From positions 1 to 64,000 of the forward strand of contig CAZPUS010000014.1 in assembly GCA_964589825.1 (NCBI GenBank): a DNA stretch of 64,000 bases, given 5' to 3'. The DNA is from CAZPUS01 sp964589825 (GTDB taxonomy: Bacteria; Fibrobacterota; Chitinivibrionia; Chitinivibrionales; WJKA01). Shown in pieces: positions 1-7,949 of this stretch. A program made the translations under genes and the position numbers. The notes beneath the pieces were generated by a model. It was not told the origin of the DNA and did not search any database. It worked only from the letters and a program-made list of their open reading frames with translations. The stretch's first letter is position 1. Each line of letters begins with the position of its first letter.

Positions 1-111
1 CGCAGACGGTACCATGAGAGGCATCAGCAGACAGAAAATCAACTACGTGCCGTAAAACATGTATAGCGGCGGAATCACAAGACCTCGCAAATTACGTCGC
101 TCGGTTCAGGT
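1..111 (+). repeat. Partial copy (right end) of interspersed MITE-like element
   Basis: The segment ends with TCGCTCGGTTCAGGT at 97-111, which matches the right terminal inverted repeat of the complete copy at 10851-11013. The adjacent CGCAAATTAC also resembles the inner CGCACACAAAAT of that copy. The left end lies outside the window or has decayed. No gene is visible in these first 111 bases. Confidence 0.6.
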
Positions 112-118
112 ATTTAAA

Positions 119-152
119 ACCTGAATTGAGCGGTTGTTTTGATGAAAGGTAT
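119..152 (+). repeat. Partial copy (left end) of the same element
   Basis: ACCTGAATTGAGCGG followed by TTGTTTTGATGAAAGG matches the left end of the complete copies. It begins only seven bases (ATTTAAA) after the right end of the preceding partial copy. The rest of the element is missing, and the stop of the debranching-enzyme gene follows at 174. Confidence 0.6.
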
Positions 153-173
153 GCACACCGTTACACCCGACTT

Positions 174-3100
174 TTACCGTTTTAAAAGGGATCTCACTCT
201 GTAAAGCTCGGTTATGCCCCATGCCTGCGCACCACATCCTTTCTGTATATGCGGATAATTACCGTCAAGGATTTCGGGTATATGCCCCATACACCCATGA
301 TCGAGCAGGTACGCGGACGTCGCTAAAAGGGATCGCGCCGTCTCCTCGGCCTCTTTCCCATATACCCTGTACAAGGCCTCACAGTACATCGGAAACAACC
401 AGGTCCATGCAGTTCCGTTATGATATGCAGGTTTTCTCTGTGTATCTTCATTGCCGGTGTACTCACCATGGAAAGGATAATGAGGGTCAAAAAGAGGCGT
501 GCCGTCATGCTCAACATGCAACGGCATTTCTACCCGACGATCCGCAAGGCTTCGAATAGCCCCCGGAACGACAAGGTCATAACATGAATCCACGACATTT
601 CTGGCCAGCCCGGAATCATCAACAGCACCGAGTGCAATCGCGCAGAGCTGATTCGGCCGCAATGCATCGTCCGGCTGCGCATCGGATGCCGCCATACCTG
701 GTTGTGCAACAAGCAGATCCGCACAGTATTCACGACCGTTATGGTTGACGGGGAAAAAACGCCGAATCGATTCCCTGACCCGGTGTCTGAGTTGCCCCCA
801 TTTTTCTCCATCGACTTTTGTAAGAAAATCGAGCGTATACCACCACAGGGCCTGGATTTCGATGGGATAGCCCTGACGCGGAGTCGCCGCAGGAAAATTG
901 GTGTCCATCCATGTAAAGTGAGAAGGACTGAAGATGAGCCCACTCTCCTCATCCATCATGATACCGTTTTCAGTGCCTTCCATATATCCGTTTGCGACAG
1001 AAACCAACACTTCCCGTATCGACCGCTCTCCAGCTTGTTCCTTGTGAACAAAATCGTAGCTGCTGTGTGCAGCACAAAGGTCCGAACATGCGACAAACAA
1101 CCATAACGGCGCATCGGATGTATCACGATTGGAACTGTCGTTACCCCGTATCATGTTAGGTAGTGTTCCGCGATACTCGAATTCGCAAAAGGTCCGGATA
1201 ATACTACCGGCATCCTGGTACAATCCCGCAGCTATTATCCCGCGCAGGCTGATGAGTGTATCTCTTCCCCAGTCCAGAAACCATGGATACCCGGCAATTA
1301 CCGTTCTGCCCTTGTCTCTTTTGACTAAAAATGCGCGAATAGCTGTATGAAAAAGTCTATCCACTTCTTCACCGCTCCATGCTACAGTATTGTTCCTTTC
1401 ATTCAATCCGTTGGCATCTGTTCCCTCATCGGAGAGATTGTGGGCCGGGGATAATTTATCATGTACCTTCGCATGCAGTACATGAATATCGCCGCCACCG
1501 GGTTTTACAATAAAATACCCGGGAGAATAAAAATCACCGCAATCATCGAGACCACGTTCTTTGTCTACTGGCATTGCAACCATATAATTCCACTCGTCCT
1601 CACGTACAAACGAGCTTCCCGGTATATTCATCGATAAAGACTGTGTATCGGATAGTTCAAAATCGAATGACCTGTCGTGTTGGTGAATCAACGCAGGCCA
1701 TGATCCCTCCGGCCCGGCGAATGCTTTGGTTACAGTATGAAAATCGCGGTTGTCTATATCCGGGCGTATAATAAGAGTGACAGGGATTTCATCGGGAAGC
1801 ATCTTGTTGTTTCCATGTGCCGGTTCTCGTTGAACAATGAGATAAGAGCCGGGTTTCTCTTTGTCAAGAAAAAGCCGGAGAGTAACAGTTACATAAAGGC
1901 CGTTCCCACATGGCACATGAAATTCCCAGATGGCATTATTGTCTCCGGCCATAAATGAATGTTGACATTTGCGATCCAGTATGAATGAATATCCCCTGTA
2001 TCGCAGCCATATACGACATCTTGTCCATACGACGGTACGATCAACCGGATAGCGTGAGTGAAGGTTTGCAGAAAGAAAGGAGTCGTATTTGCTCTGGATC
2101 TCACTCCATGCCCCCCGTACCTGGGCAGCCGAAGCAGTTTTGTTGACACAGAGGGCATGCACCTGAGAATCGAGACTCAATCGCTTTTTGTCACATCGAG
2201 TCATGAGTCGCACTCGCGAAGAAGGAGGGGATAAAAACAAATGTGAGCAAATATGCTGGATTTGCGTATCATCGTACAATACCAGATGCAATTCGATTTC
2301 GGCTGTTGAAGGTGTTTCATCAGGAGGTATCATGATCAGGAAAGCCGATCCATCTCCATGTCGAAGGCTTGTCTCCTGTCTTATTATCGTTCCATTTCTT
2401 TCGAAATAAGCTCGGAACGAACAGGGGGCCTGAATATATAACACATGGTTGCAAGGTAATACCACCCATCGTCTGATATCTTCGGGGTAATTCCAGCGAA
2501 TTATAGGCGTATATTGACTGTAGCCCGCCAGATTTCGTATACAGGCAGACGGGTCTCTAACCAATGCATGCGCAATCTCATCCGGCTCATTTGCCCCTAC
2601 CCACGCATTTGCTTTATAAAATGAGATCAATTTGCTCGCTTTAGCCCTACACATCTGCCACCTATACGGCATATCGTATCCAGTTTTATTAATGCCCGAT
2701 TCTGGAGGCAATAACGAGGGCGCATTTGTGATACAGCATACTTGTCCCCGCTCGAGTCTGACGCGGATACGGTCGCCCGCGATTCGTTTAAATGCAGGAA
2801 TCCCATCCGATAAATAATCCCGACAGTCTTCAGAAGGGTCAAAAGATTCCGACTGCCACTGTACATACCTGGAATGTTCGTGATCGAGGTTTACAAGCAC
2901 GAGAAGAGTATCGTGCCCGTTGGGGGACGTTCTAAGTACCGCAATACTGTTATCATCACCCGTATGTACAAATGTGATGTCCGTGTCCGGTAAAAAGGCA
3001 GGGTGCATATAAATCAGATTGTTTATCCGGGTTATATAATCCACCATATTATCTTTGCTTCCCCAGTTCAAACCGCAGGCCTTATGCACATCGATCTTTT

Positions 3101-4463
3101 CCGGGGCATACCATTCCACCCCATTGGTTATTCCAAATGCTCCGGAGTCCGATAACAATGCACAAAGAGCCGTTCGCATCCTCGCAAACGTATGTGAAGT
3201 GGACGCGAGTCTGTTGTTGTCATGGGTCTCAGAATAATGAAGCAACGGACCTTTTTTAAAAGAAAGGGGCAAGGCCTCCTTTGTATAGGATTCGATTTGC
3301 TCTCTTGAATAGTTTTGAAATAACTCGGAATACGCCCAGTTCATATCCGCTTCGGTAAGAAGCCGTTCTGTTACCCGGGGATCACCCCCCAGCCCCTCCA
3401 GAAAGAACACGGTATCCGGATATTCTTTTCTCACCTTCATTATAATGTATTGCCATGTGTCAAGGGGAAGCATGTAACCGGCATCGCATCTGAAGCCATC
3501 CACGCCATGTCGACACCAGAAAAGGAATATCTGTGCAAGGTACTCCCATAGTTTTTTATGTCGAAAATCCAGCTGTAGCAGGTCGCCCCACACAACCCCC
3601 CACGCTCCAGGACTGGTAAAGGTGTCGTCTCCACTCTTCACGAACCATTCGGGATGCATATTATGTAGTTTTGAAGCCCATCCCGTATGATTTACCGGAA
3701 GGTCTATCAATAAAAGCCCCTCTCTCGCATGTACCGCATCGACTAATTCGCAGAACTGATCCAGCGGTGTGGTCTTCTTATCGAATTCGGCCATAGACGG
3801 ATCAACATCGAAAAAATCACGGGTTGCATATGGACTCCCGAAGGTTCCCATACGTGCATACGTGGTGGGTACCGGGTGGATGGGCAAAAGCTGAATGATG
3901 CGAAATCCCATTTCTTTGATGATAAAGTCGAGATTGCGGATAAGTGCCCGAAATGTCCCTGAGGGTGGTATTATATTGTACCCCTGTTTTTCCAGTTTTT
4001 TGCTGTACGAGGGAATACTATTAGAAGAATATTCGTATCCCATATACGGGCCAAACTGCCTTACAAATGCACAGTAGGTAGTATTACATGCATAAATTGT
4101 CGCAGGATGTACTTTTATACTGATGTTGTCACCGTCCGGCCACCAGAGCTCGCGTGCTTTTCGAGATACGAAAAAAGCCTTACCTTCGAAAAAACCGGCA
4201 TCATCGAGCACTAATGTGACCTCGTAACGGGTATCACTTTTTTGCTGCATTTGGACATCATGCCAGTCTTTATCGAGGACCGGAGTGTCGTGTTGCACTT
4301 CTGCAATCTTTTCTTCGCGTCGGATAGAAGCAAAACCGCAATTTGTTCGCAAAAATGCAGTGCCGTCAAATGCGGCAGAAAGTGTAAGTACTATGGTGAG
4401 GGTATCCCCTCGGTATCGAACATGGAAAGACCCCGGGGAAGGGTATTGTGTTAGTGTTATCAT
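174..4463 (-). CDS. Bifunctional glycogen debranching enzyme (GH13 glucanotransferase + GH133 amylo-1,6-glucosidase)
   Basis: This 1429-residue protein combines the two activities that remove glycogen branches: 4-alpha-glucanotransfer and alpha-1,6-glucosidase. The N-terminal half has the four GH13 regions: LIDLPVNH (about 252-259), GFRCDAG (about 323-329, with Asp327 as likely nucleophile), FFLEGLGG (about 353-360, with Glu356 as likely acid) and ETHDN (about 412-416). The C-terminal third is a GDE_C/GH133 module recognised by GYPWFLDWGRDTL near residues 1058-1070 and the HNGTAWTW segment near the end. This two-domain order is the eukaryotic AGL layout, which also occurs in some bacteria. 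The ATG has a good ribosome site (AAGGGG, 8 bases upstream). It lies 41 bases downstream of the UDP-glucose pyrophosphorylase gene on the same strand, so the two are probably co-transcribed. Linker domains between the modules were not identified. Confidence 0.92.
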   Translation of the reverse strand: MITLTQYPSPGSFHVRYRGDTLTIVLTLSAAFDGTAFLRTNCGFASIRREEKIAEVQHDTPVLDKDWHDVQMQQKSDTRYEVTLVLDDAGFFEGKAFFVSRKARELWWPDGDNISIKVHPATIYACNTTYCAFVRQFGPYMGYEYSSNSIPSYSKKLEKQGYNIIPPSGTFRALIRNLDFIIKEMGFRIIQLLPIHPVPTTYARMGTFGSPYATRDFFDVDPSMAEFDKKTTPLDQFCELVDAVHAREGLLLIDLPVNHTGWASKLHNMHPEWFVKSGDDTFTSPGAWGVVWGDLLQLDFRHKKLWEYLAQIFLFWCRHGVDGFRCDAGYMLPLDTWQYIIMKVRKEYPDTVFFLEGLGGDPRVTERLLTEADMNWAYSELFQNYSREQIESYTKEALPLSFKKGPLLHYSETHDNNRLASTSHTFARMRTALCALLSDSGAFGITNGVEWYAPEKIDVHKACGLNWGSKDNMVDYITRINNLIYMHPAFLPDTDITFVHTGDDNSIAVLRTSPNGHDTLLVLVNLDHEHSRYVQWQSESFDPSEDCRDYLSDGIPAFKRIAGDRIRVRLERGQVCCITNAPSLLPPESGINKTGYDMPYRWQMCRAKASKLISFYKANAWVGANEPDEIAHALVRDPSACIRNLAGYSQYTPIIRWNYPEDIRRWVVLPCNHVLYIQAPCSFRAYFERNGTIIRQETSLRHGDGSAFLIMIPPDETPSTAEIELHLVLYDDTQIQHICSHLFLSPPSSRVRLMTRCDKKRLSLDSQVHALCVNKTASAAQVRGAWSEIQSKYDSFLSANLHSRYPVDRTVVWTRCRIWLRYRGYSFILDRKCQHSFMAGDNNAIWEFHVPCGNGLYVTVTLRLFLDKEKPGSYLIVQREPAHGNNKMLPDEIPVTLIIRPDIDNRDFHTVTKAFAGPEGSWPALIHQHDRSFDFELSDTQSLSMNIPGSSFVREDEWNYMVAMPVDKERGLDDCGDFYSPGYFIVKPGGGDIHVLHAKVHDKLSPAHNLSDEGTDANGLNERNNTVAWSGEEVDRLFHTAIRAFLVKRDKGRTVIAGYPWFLDWGRDTLISLRGIIAAGLYQDAGSIIRTFCEFEYRGTLPNMIRGNDSSNRDTSDAPLWLFVACSDLCAAHSSYDFVHKEQAGERSIREVLVSVANGYMEGTENGIMMDEESGLIFSPSHFTWMDTNFPAATPRQGYPIEIQALWWYTLDFLTKVDGEKWGQLRHRVRESIRRFFPVNHNGREYCADLLVAQPGMAASDAQPDDALRPNQLCAIALGAVDDSGLARNVVDSCYDLVVPGAIRSLADRRVEMPLHVEHDGTPLFDPHYPFHGEYTGNEDTQRKPAYHNGTAWTWLFPMYCEALYRVYGKEAEETARSLLATSAYLLDHGCMGHIPEILDGNYPHIQKGCGAQAWGITELYRVRSLLKR

Positions 4464-4504
4464 TATAATAGCCCCTTGTCCCAGCTTCGGGCAGTTATAT
4501 CCGG

Positions 4505-5668
4505 TCAGCCTTCAAGTTTGTATTTGTCATTAAGTATGTAGTGAGATGAGCGAAGCAGCTGCAGGTCATCGTTGGTTTTTACCGGAAAAAACCTTTGTCG
4601 GTCGACTTCGAGAGCCACCGTGTCTTCGAAAAGTCCGATTGCCGCGCCCATCGCGGTCTCCAACTGATACACCGATGCAGATGAACTGTCGGTTGGATCG
4701 ACGGTTTTTTCATTTACGATCAGAGGAAGCTGAGAAGACATGAATTCATTTTTTCGATCCCCGAGTTTTTCAAGATCGATCCAGATATTGTTGGTGTTAA
4801 AAAAACGATGGCGTGAAATATCGATAAAACGATTCCAATCCCTTTCACTGCACTGAGCTTTTTCACGAAGCAATAATTTCCCGTCCGATTTGCGTACCGC
4901 CAGATGGCCCCCTTTGCGATCCCGTTCGCTACGGCGGGTTACTTCCATCATGAACCACGCATCACTGTGTGCGAAACAAGACGCGATACGTTCATCCGGC
5001 GTTGCCCGCAGATTATCTACATTCGATACAAATGCATATCGATAGCCTTTGTCCAGAAGAATATCGATAATACCTGAAGTAAACAACGCGGTAAATATCT
5101 CTCCATGTCCCGGCGGATTCCATTCCAGCCTGGGATTGGAAGGGAATGAAGCAGGAGCGAGAGTCGACGCATCAACCTTTGGGTACTGGTGCTGCAAAAA
5201 ACGTACAGGTATCTCAGAAAAAAGCGCAGGGTATTTTTCCAGCCATTGCATTGTTTGCGTATCGGTCGCAAAACTGTTCATGAATAAAAGAGGAGAGTGT
5301 ATACCGTAATCCGCATTCAACTGAAGGAGGTTTTTCACAATAATATCGAGAAAGGTCAGATCCTGTTTAACATATAAAAGTGACTTGGGTATATCGAGCC
5401 CCATCGTGGTACCGAGTCCGCCGTTGAGTTTTATAACAGCGGTCCTGCCGAGAATACGGGATGCGTCCAATGAGTCCCCGGCGCAATTCTGATCCAAAGA
5501 CATTACCCGGTCATCACCAAGCGGCTCGATCGAATCTTCACCGATCCATGATTCCCGATTAAAAAAAAACGCGGAATAATAGCCTTCAAAACGCTGAATT
5601 ACCTGCTCGTTCATCCCGGCGTCATTCATTTTTTTTCTGAATTGCGCACGCAATGCCTCAAAATCCAT
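4505..5668 (-). CDS. UTP-glucose-1-phosphate uridylyltransferase, eukaryotic UGP2-type
   Basis: It makes UDP-glucose from UTP and glucose-1-phosphate, feeding glycan synthesis. LNGGLGTTMG at residues 81-90 is the nucleotide-binding signature of the UDPGP family, followed by IPKSL. WNPPGHGEIF and FVSNVDNL further on are also family motifs. This is the eukaryote-like family, not bacterial GalU. An upstream in-frame start (5704) exists, but the ATG at 5668 is preceded by AAGGA at suitable spacing and gives 387 residues that begin at the conserved helix, so I chose it. It lies just upstream of the debranching enzyme. A 43-bp mobile-element remnant separates it from the FecR gene. Confidence 0.88.
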   Translation of the reverse strand: MDFEALRAQFRKKMNDAGMNEQVIQRFEGYYSAFFFNRESWIGEDSIEPLGDDRVMSLDQNCAGDSLDASRILGRTAVIKLNGGLGTTMGLDIPKSLLYVKQDLTFLDIIVKNLLQLNADYGIHSPLLFMNSFATDTQTMQWLEKYPALFSEIPVRFLQHQYPKVDASTLAPASFPSNPRLEWNPPGHGEIFTALFTSGIIDILLDKGYRYAFVSNVDNLRATPDERIASCFAHSDAWFMMEVTRRSERDRKGGHLAVRKSDGKLLLREKAQCSERDWNRFIDISRHRFFNTNNIWIDLEKLGDRKNEFMSSQLPLIVNEKTVDPTDSSSASVYQLETAMGAAIGLFEDTVALEVDRQRFFPVKTNDDLQLLRSSHYILNDKYKLEG

Positions 5669-5709
5669 AGACTGAATCCTTAGGTGTTTGCAATAGTTTA
5701 CCACGTATC

Positions 5710-5752
5710 ACCTGAATTGAGCGATTTCGCACACAAAATAGCTCAATTAGGT
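5710..5752. mobile_element. Minimal 43-bp copy of the MITE-like element, TSD ATC
   Basis: ACCTGAATTGAGC at the left and GCTCAATTAGGT at the right are inverted copies differing by one base and enclose GATTTCGCACACAAAATA. ATC lies immediately on both sides (5707-5709 and 5753-5755), as a 3-bp target duplication would. It has lost nearly all the interior present in the 163-bp copy. It sits between the FecR gene and the start of the uridylyltransferase gene. Confidence 0.75.
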
Positions 5753-5791
5753 ATCAAAAAGCCGCATACGCGCATCTCATCATACCTGTTT

Positions 5792-6532
5792 TTACTCTTT
5801 TGCCCTTTCCGCATCGAGTTTTTTATTCTTTGCGACGAAATCTTCGCTTTTCGCAATGCGTTCTTCATCAAACTGAGAGGTTGAATACCGGCCGTCACTA
5901 TTAACCGATATCTGTTGACCCGCTACGATCGTCATCCATGCACCAAGGGTAACTTCATGAGGCGGAGGGACCTCCGACGGCCCTGGTACCTCTACCGGCT
6001 GCTTTACACCCGCGGAATCTTTTTTCTCGATTTTTTTCTTCAGACCTGCACTTGGCCCCACCGCGACTTTGCCGTTATAAACCCTTACATCGGTACTGGA
6101 ATCCTTATCTGTAGCGAGTTGAAATATGGTACCGCGTATGGATGCAACCGCTGTGGGACTCGCTACCTCGAATTCATTCCTGGTTTTGGCAATTTTTTTC
6201 AGATTAACCCAGATATTACCTAAAGAATTTTTATTTTGTACCTTTTCGGCATCGAGATGCTGTATAGTGATTCGAGTTGTTTCATCCATCCTCAACACCG
6301 CACCATTGGCGTATTCGATTTCCACGAAACTTTCTTCCCGGGTATATATCCTGTCATCCTGCTTAACCGGCATATTAGGTCGCACAGGGCGCCATTTTTC
6401 GGCACCGCTTCTCAGGATATTTGCCGTTCCCTGACATATCGTTACACGGGCAAGTGATTGTGCCTGTACCGGTTCATTCAATGCACCGGCAAAAATTACC
6501 GAGACAACTATCAGCGCGATACGTTTCTTCAT
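5792..6532 (-). CDS. FecR-domain periplasmic protein
   Basis: A 246-residue secreted protein of unknown specific role. It opens with MKKRIALIVV and a hydrophobic signal peptide ending near VQAQS. A FecR domain follows: an early segment resembling ANILRSGAEKWRPV, then FVEIEYANGAVLRM and the typical VASIRGTIFQ. The tail is Pro-rich, then charged. In classic systems FecR is an inner-membrane anti-sigma sensor. Here no sigma factor gene is adjacent and no cytoplasmic N-terminal domain is present, so a sensor role is not supported. It more likely belongs to the stand-alone periplasmic FecR proteins. The ATG at 6532 follows GGAAGGGG; the longer upstream reading frame lacks such a site. Confidence 0.8.
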   Translation of the reverse strand: MKKRIALIVVSVIFAGALNEPVQAQSLARVTICQGTANILRSGAEKWRPVRPNMPVKQDDRIYTREESFVEIEYANGAVLRMDETTRITIQHLDAEKVQNKNSLGNIWVNLKKIAKTRNEFEVASPTAVASIRGTIFQLATDKDSSTDVRVYNGKVAVGPSAGLKKKIEKKDSAGVKQPVEVPGPSEVPPPHEVTLGAWMTIVAGQQISVNSDGRYSTSQFDEERIAKSEDFVAKNKKLDAERAKE

Positions 6533-6649
6533 AGGACCCCTTCCTTGAAAAAAGTTAATCTCCGCCGCACCCTGCAGTTTTATCGCACGGTACGTTATCG
6601 ACATAAAAAATATATTACCACCGCTTCAATCTGGGCATTGTAACGACAA

Positions 6650-7717
6650 CTAGCGCATATTTCTTGTAGAATGAGTAATAATTCGGGACCTACGCTCCCC
6701 TACCAACACCATATCTTCTATACGTACACCGCCAATCCATGGTAAGTAAATTCCCGGCTCCACGGTAATAACCGATGAATCACGCAACTTTTCTTTGCTT
6801 CTTGCCCCAATCCGGGGTAATTCATGTACCCTGAGTCCTACTCCATGACCGGTTGCATGGCGGAAATACTCACCATACCCTTTCTGCTCGATATAGTCCC
6901 GCGCGATTGTATCGATTTGTGCCGCATCGACACCGGCACGAACCGCCCGGCGGGCACGCTGCTGGGCGGTATACACGATGTTGTAAATACGCCTCTGCAC
7001 CTCAGACGGCTCCCCGATTATGCAGGTACGGGTCATATCCGAAGCGAATCCATGGACTGTGCATCCGAAATCGCAAAGTACAATTTCCCCGCTTTTAAGT
7101 CGCTTATGTGAAGCAATACCGTGCGGAAGCGCACTTCTCTTCCCAAACAATACCACTGTGGGGAATGAAGGGCCTTCCGATCCCATGGCACTACAGAGAC
7201 TGTCGAGTTTCCTGGCTATCTCGATTTCGGTCACTCCAGGTATGAGTTGTGCCCGTATACGCCCGTAGGCTCGATCCGCTATACGTGCTGCCCGTGAAAT
7301 GGATTTAATTTCATCTCTTAATTTTGGTATTCCTATACGTGAAATCTCTCCAGGAACAGGAATAATATGTATACCGCTGCATTCATTACCAATCTGTGTA
7401 TGTGTCTCAACGCTTATCCGGTCCGATTGAACCCCGAGCCTGCTTTGACGAGTCAAAAACGGACAGAGAAAATTAAACGATCGTTCTCCTATAATATGCA
7501 GTCGCCACTGGGGATTTTTTCTGCAGAAATCATGCGCTGCGGTCTGATACCTGAAATCGGTAAAAATCCGCTGTGTCTGACGTGACACCAGCAAGTACGC
7601 ATTGGAGGACGAAAACCCACTGATATAACGTACGTCCGAAGGGTCGGATACGAGTATGTGGGTACAGTCGTATCGGCGAAGTATGCCTCTGAGTGCAGCA
7701 ACACGTTTGCTATACAT
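6650..7717 (-). CDS. M24-family aminopeptidase (Xaa-Pro aminopeptidase/dipeptidase)
   Basis: A cytoplasmic metallopeptidase expected to release N-terminal residues next to proline. The N-terminal creatinase-like domain starts at MYSKRVAALRGIL. The C-terminal pita-bread domain carries the five metal ligands in order: Asp216 (LCDFG), Asp227 (ASDMTRT), His291 (ATGHGVG), Glu320 (VEPGIY) and Glu334 (RIEDM), numbered from the ATG at 7717. Upstream in-frame starts at 7762 and 7750 have no ribosome site, while AAGGAT lies about 12 bases before 7717 and the family normally starts there. At 355 residues it matches short bacterial PepQ/YpdF-type members. It is the first gene of the same-strand group running towards the debranching enzyme. 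Confidence 0.87.
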   Translation of the reverse strand: MYSKRVAALRGILRRYDCTHILVSDPSDVRYISGFSSSNAYLLVSRQTQRIFTDFRYQTAAHDFCRKNPQWRLHIIGERSFNFLCPFLTRQSRLGVQSDRISVETHTQIGNECSGIHIIPVPGEISRIGIPKLRDEIKSISRAARIADRAYGRIRAQLIPGVTEIEIARKLDSLCSAMGSEGPSFPTVVLFGKRSALPHGIASHKRLKSGEIVLCDFGCTVHGFASDMTRTCIIGEPSEVQRRIYNIVYTAQQRARRAVRAGVDAAQIDTIARDYIEQKGYGEYFRHATGHGVGLRVHELPRIGARSKEKLRDSSVITVEPGIYLPWIGGVRIEDMVLVGERRSRIITHSTRNMR

Positions 7718-7784
7718 TATAAAATGCGTATCCTTGTCTCTATCAGGCATAATTAAGGGCAAAAATCAATATCACCATAATTGG

Positions 7785-7946
7785 TAACCGCCCCGAACGA
7801 TCCCATCGATCAAAGCCGCGGCCATCCGGGTTGTTACTTCAATCCCGAAGATTATGGGGCACCTTTGGTGGAGGAATCTGTATTTTCGGAAACGCAAAAC
7901 CAGGGCAAACGCAGCCAATCCCGGAAACAATCCTTAGCTCAGAGGG
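7785..7946 (+). repeat. Degenerate copy of the MITE-like element
   Basis: Several blocks align in order with the complete copy at 10851-11013. CGATCAAAGCCGCGG matches its TCATCAAAGCTGCGG. GATTATGGGGCACCTTTGG matches AATTATGGGGCAACCTTGT. A final block contains ACAATCCTTAGCTCAG. The terminal repeats are too worn to fix the boundaries. It fills the space between the M24 peptidase start and the stop of the TPR gene. Confidence 0.45.
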
Positions 7947-7949
7947 GAT

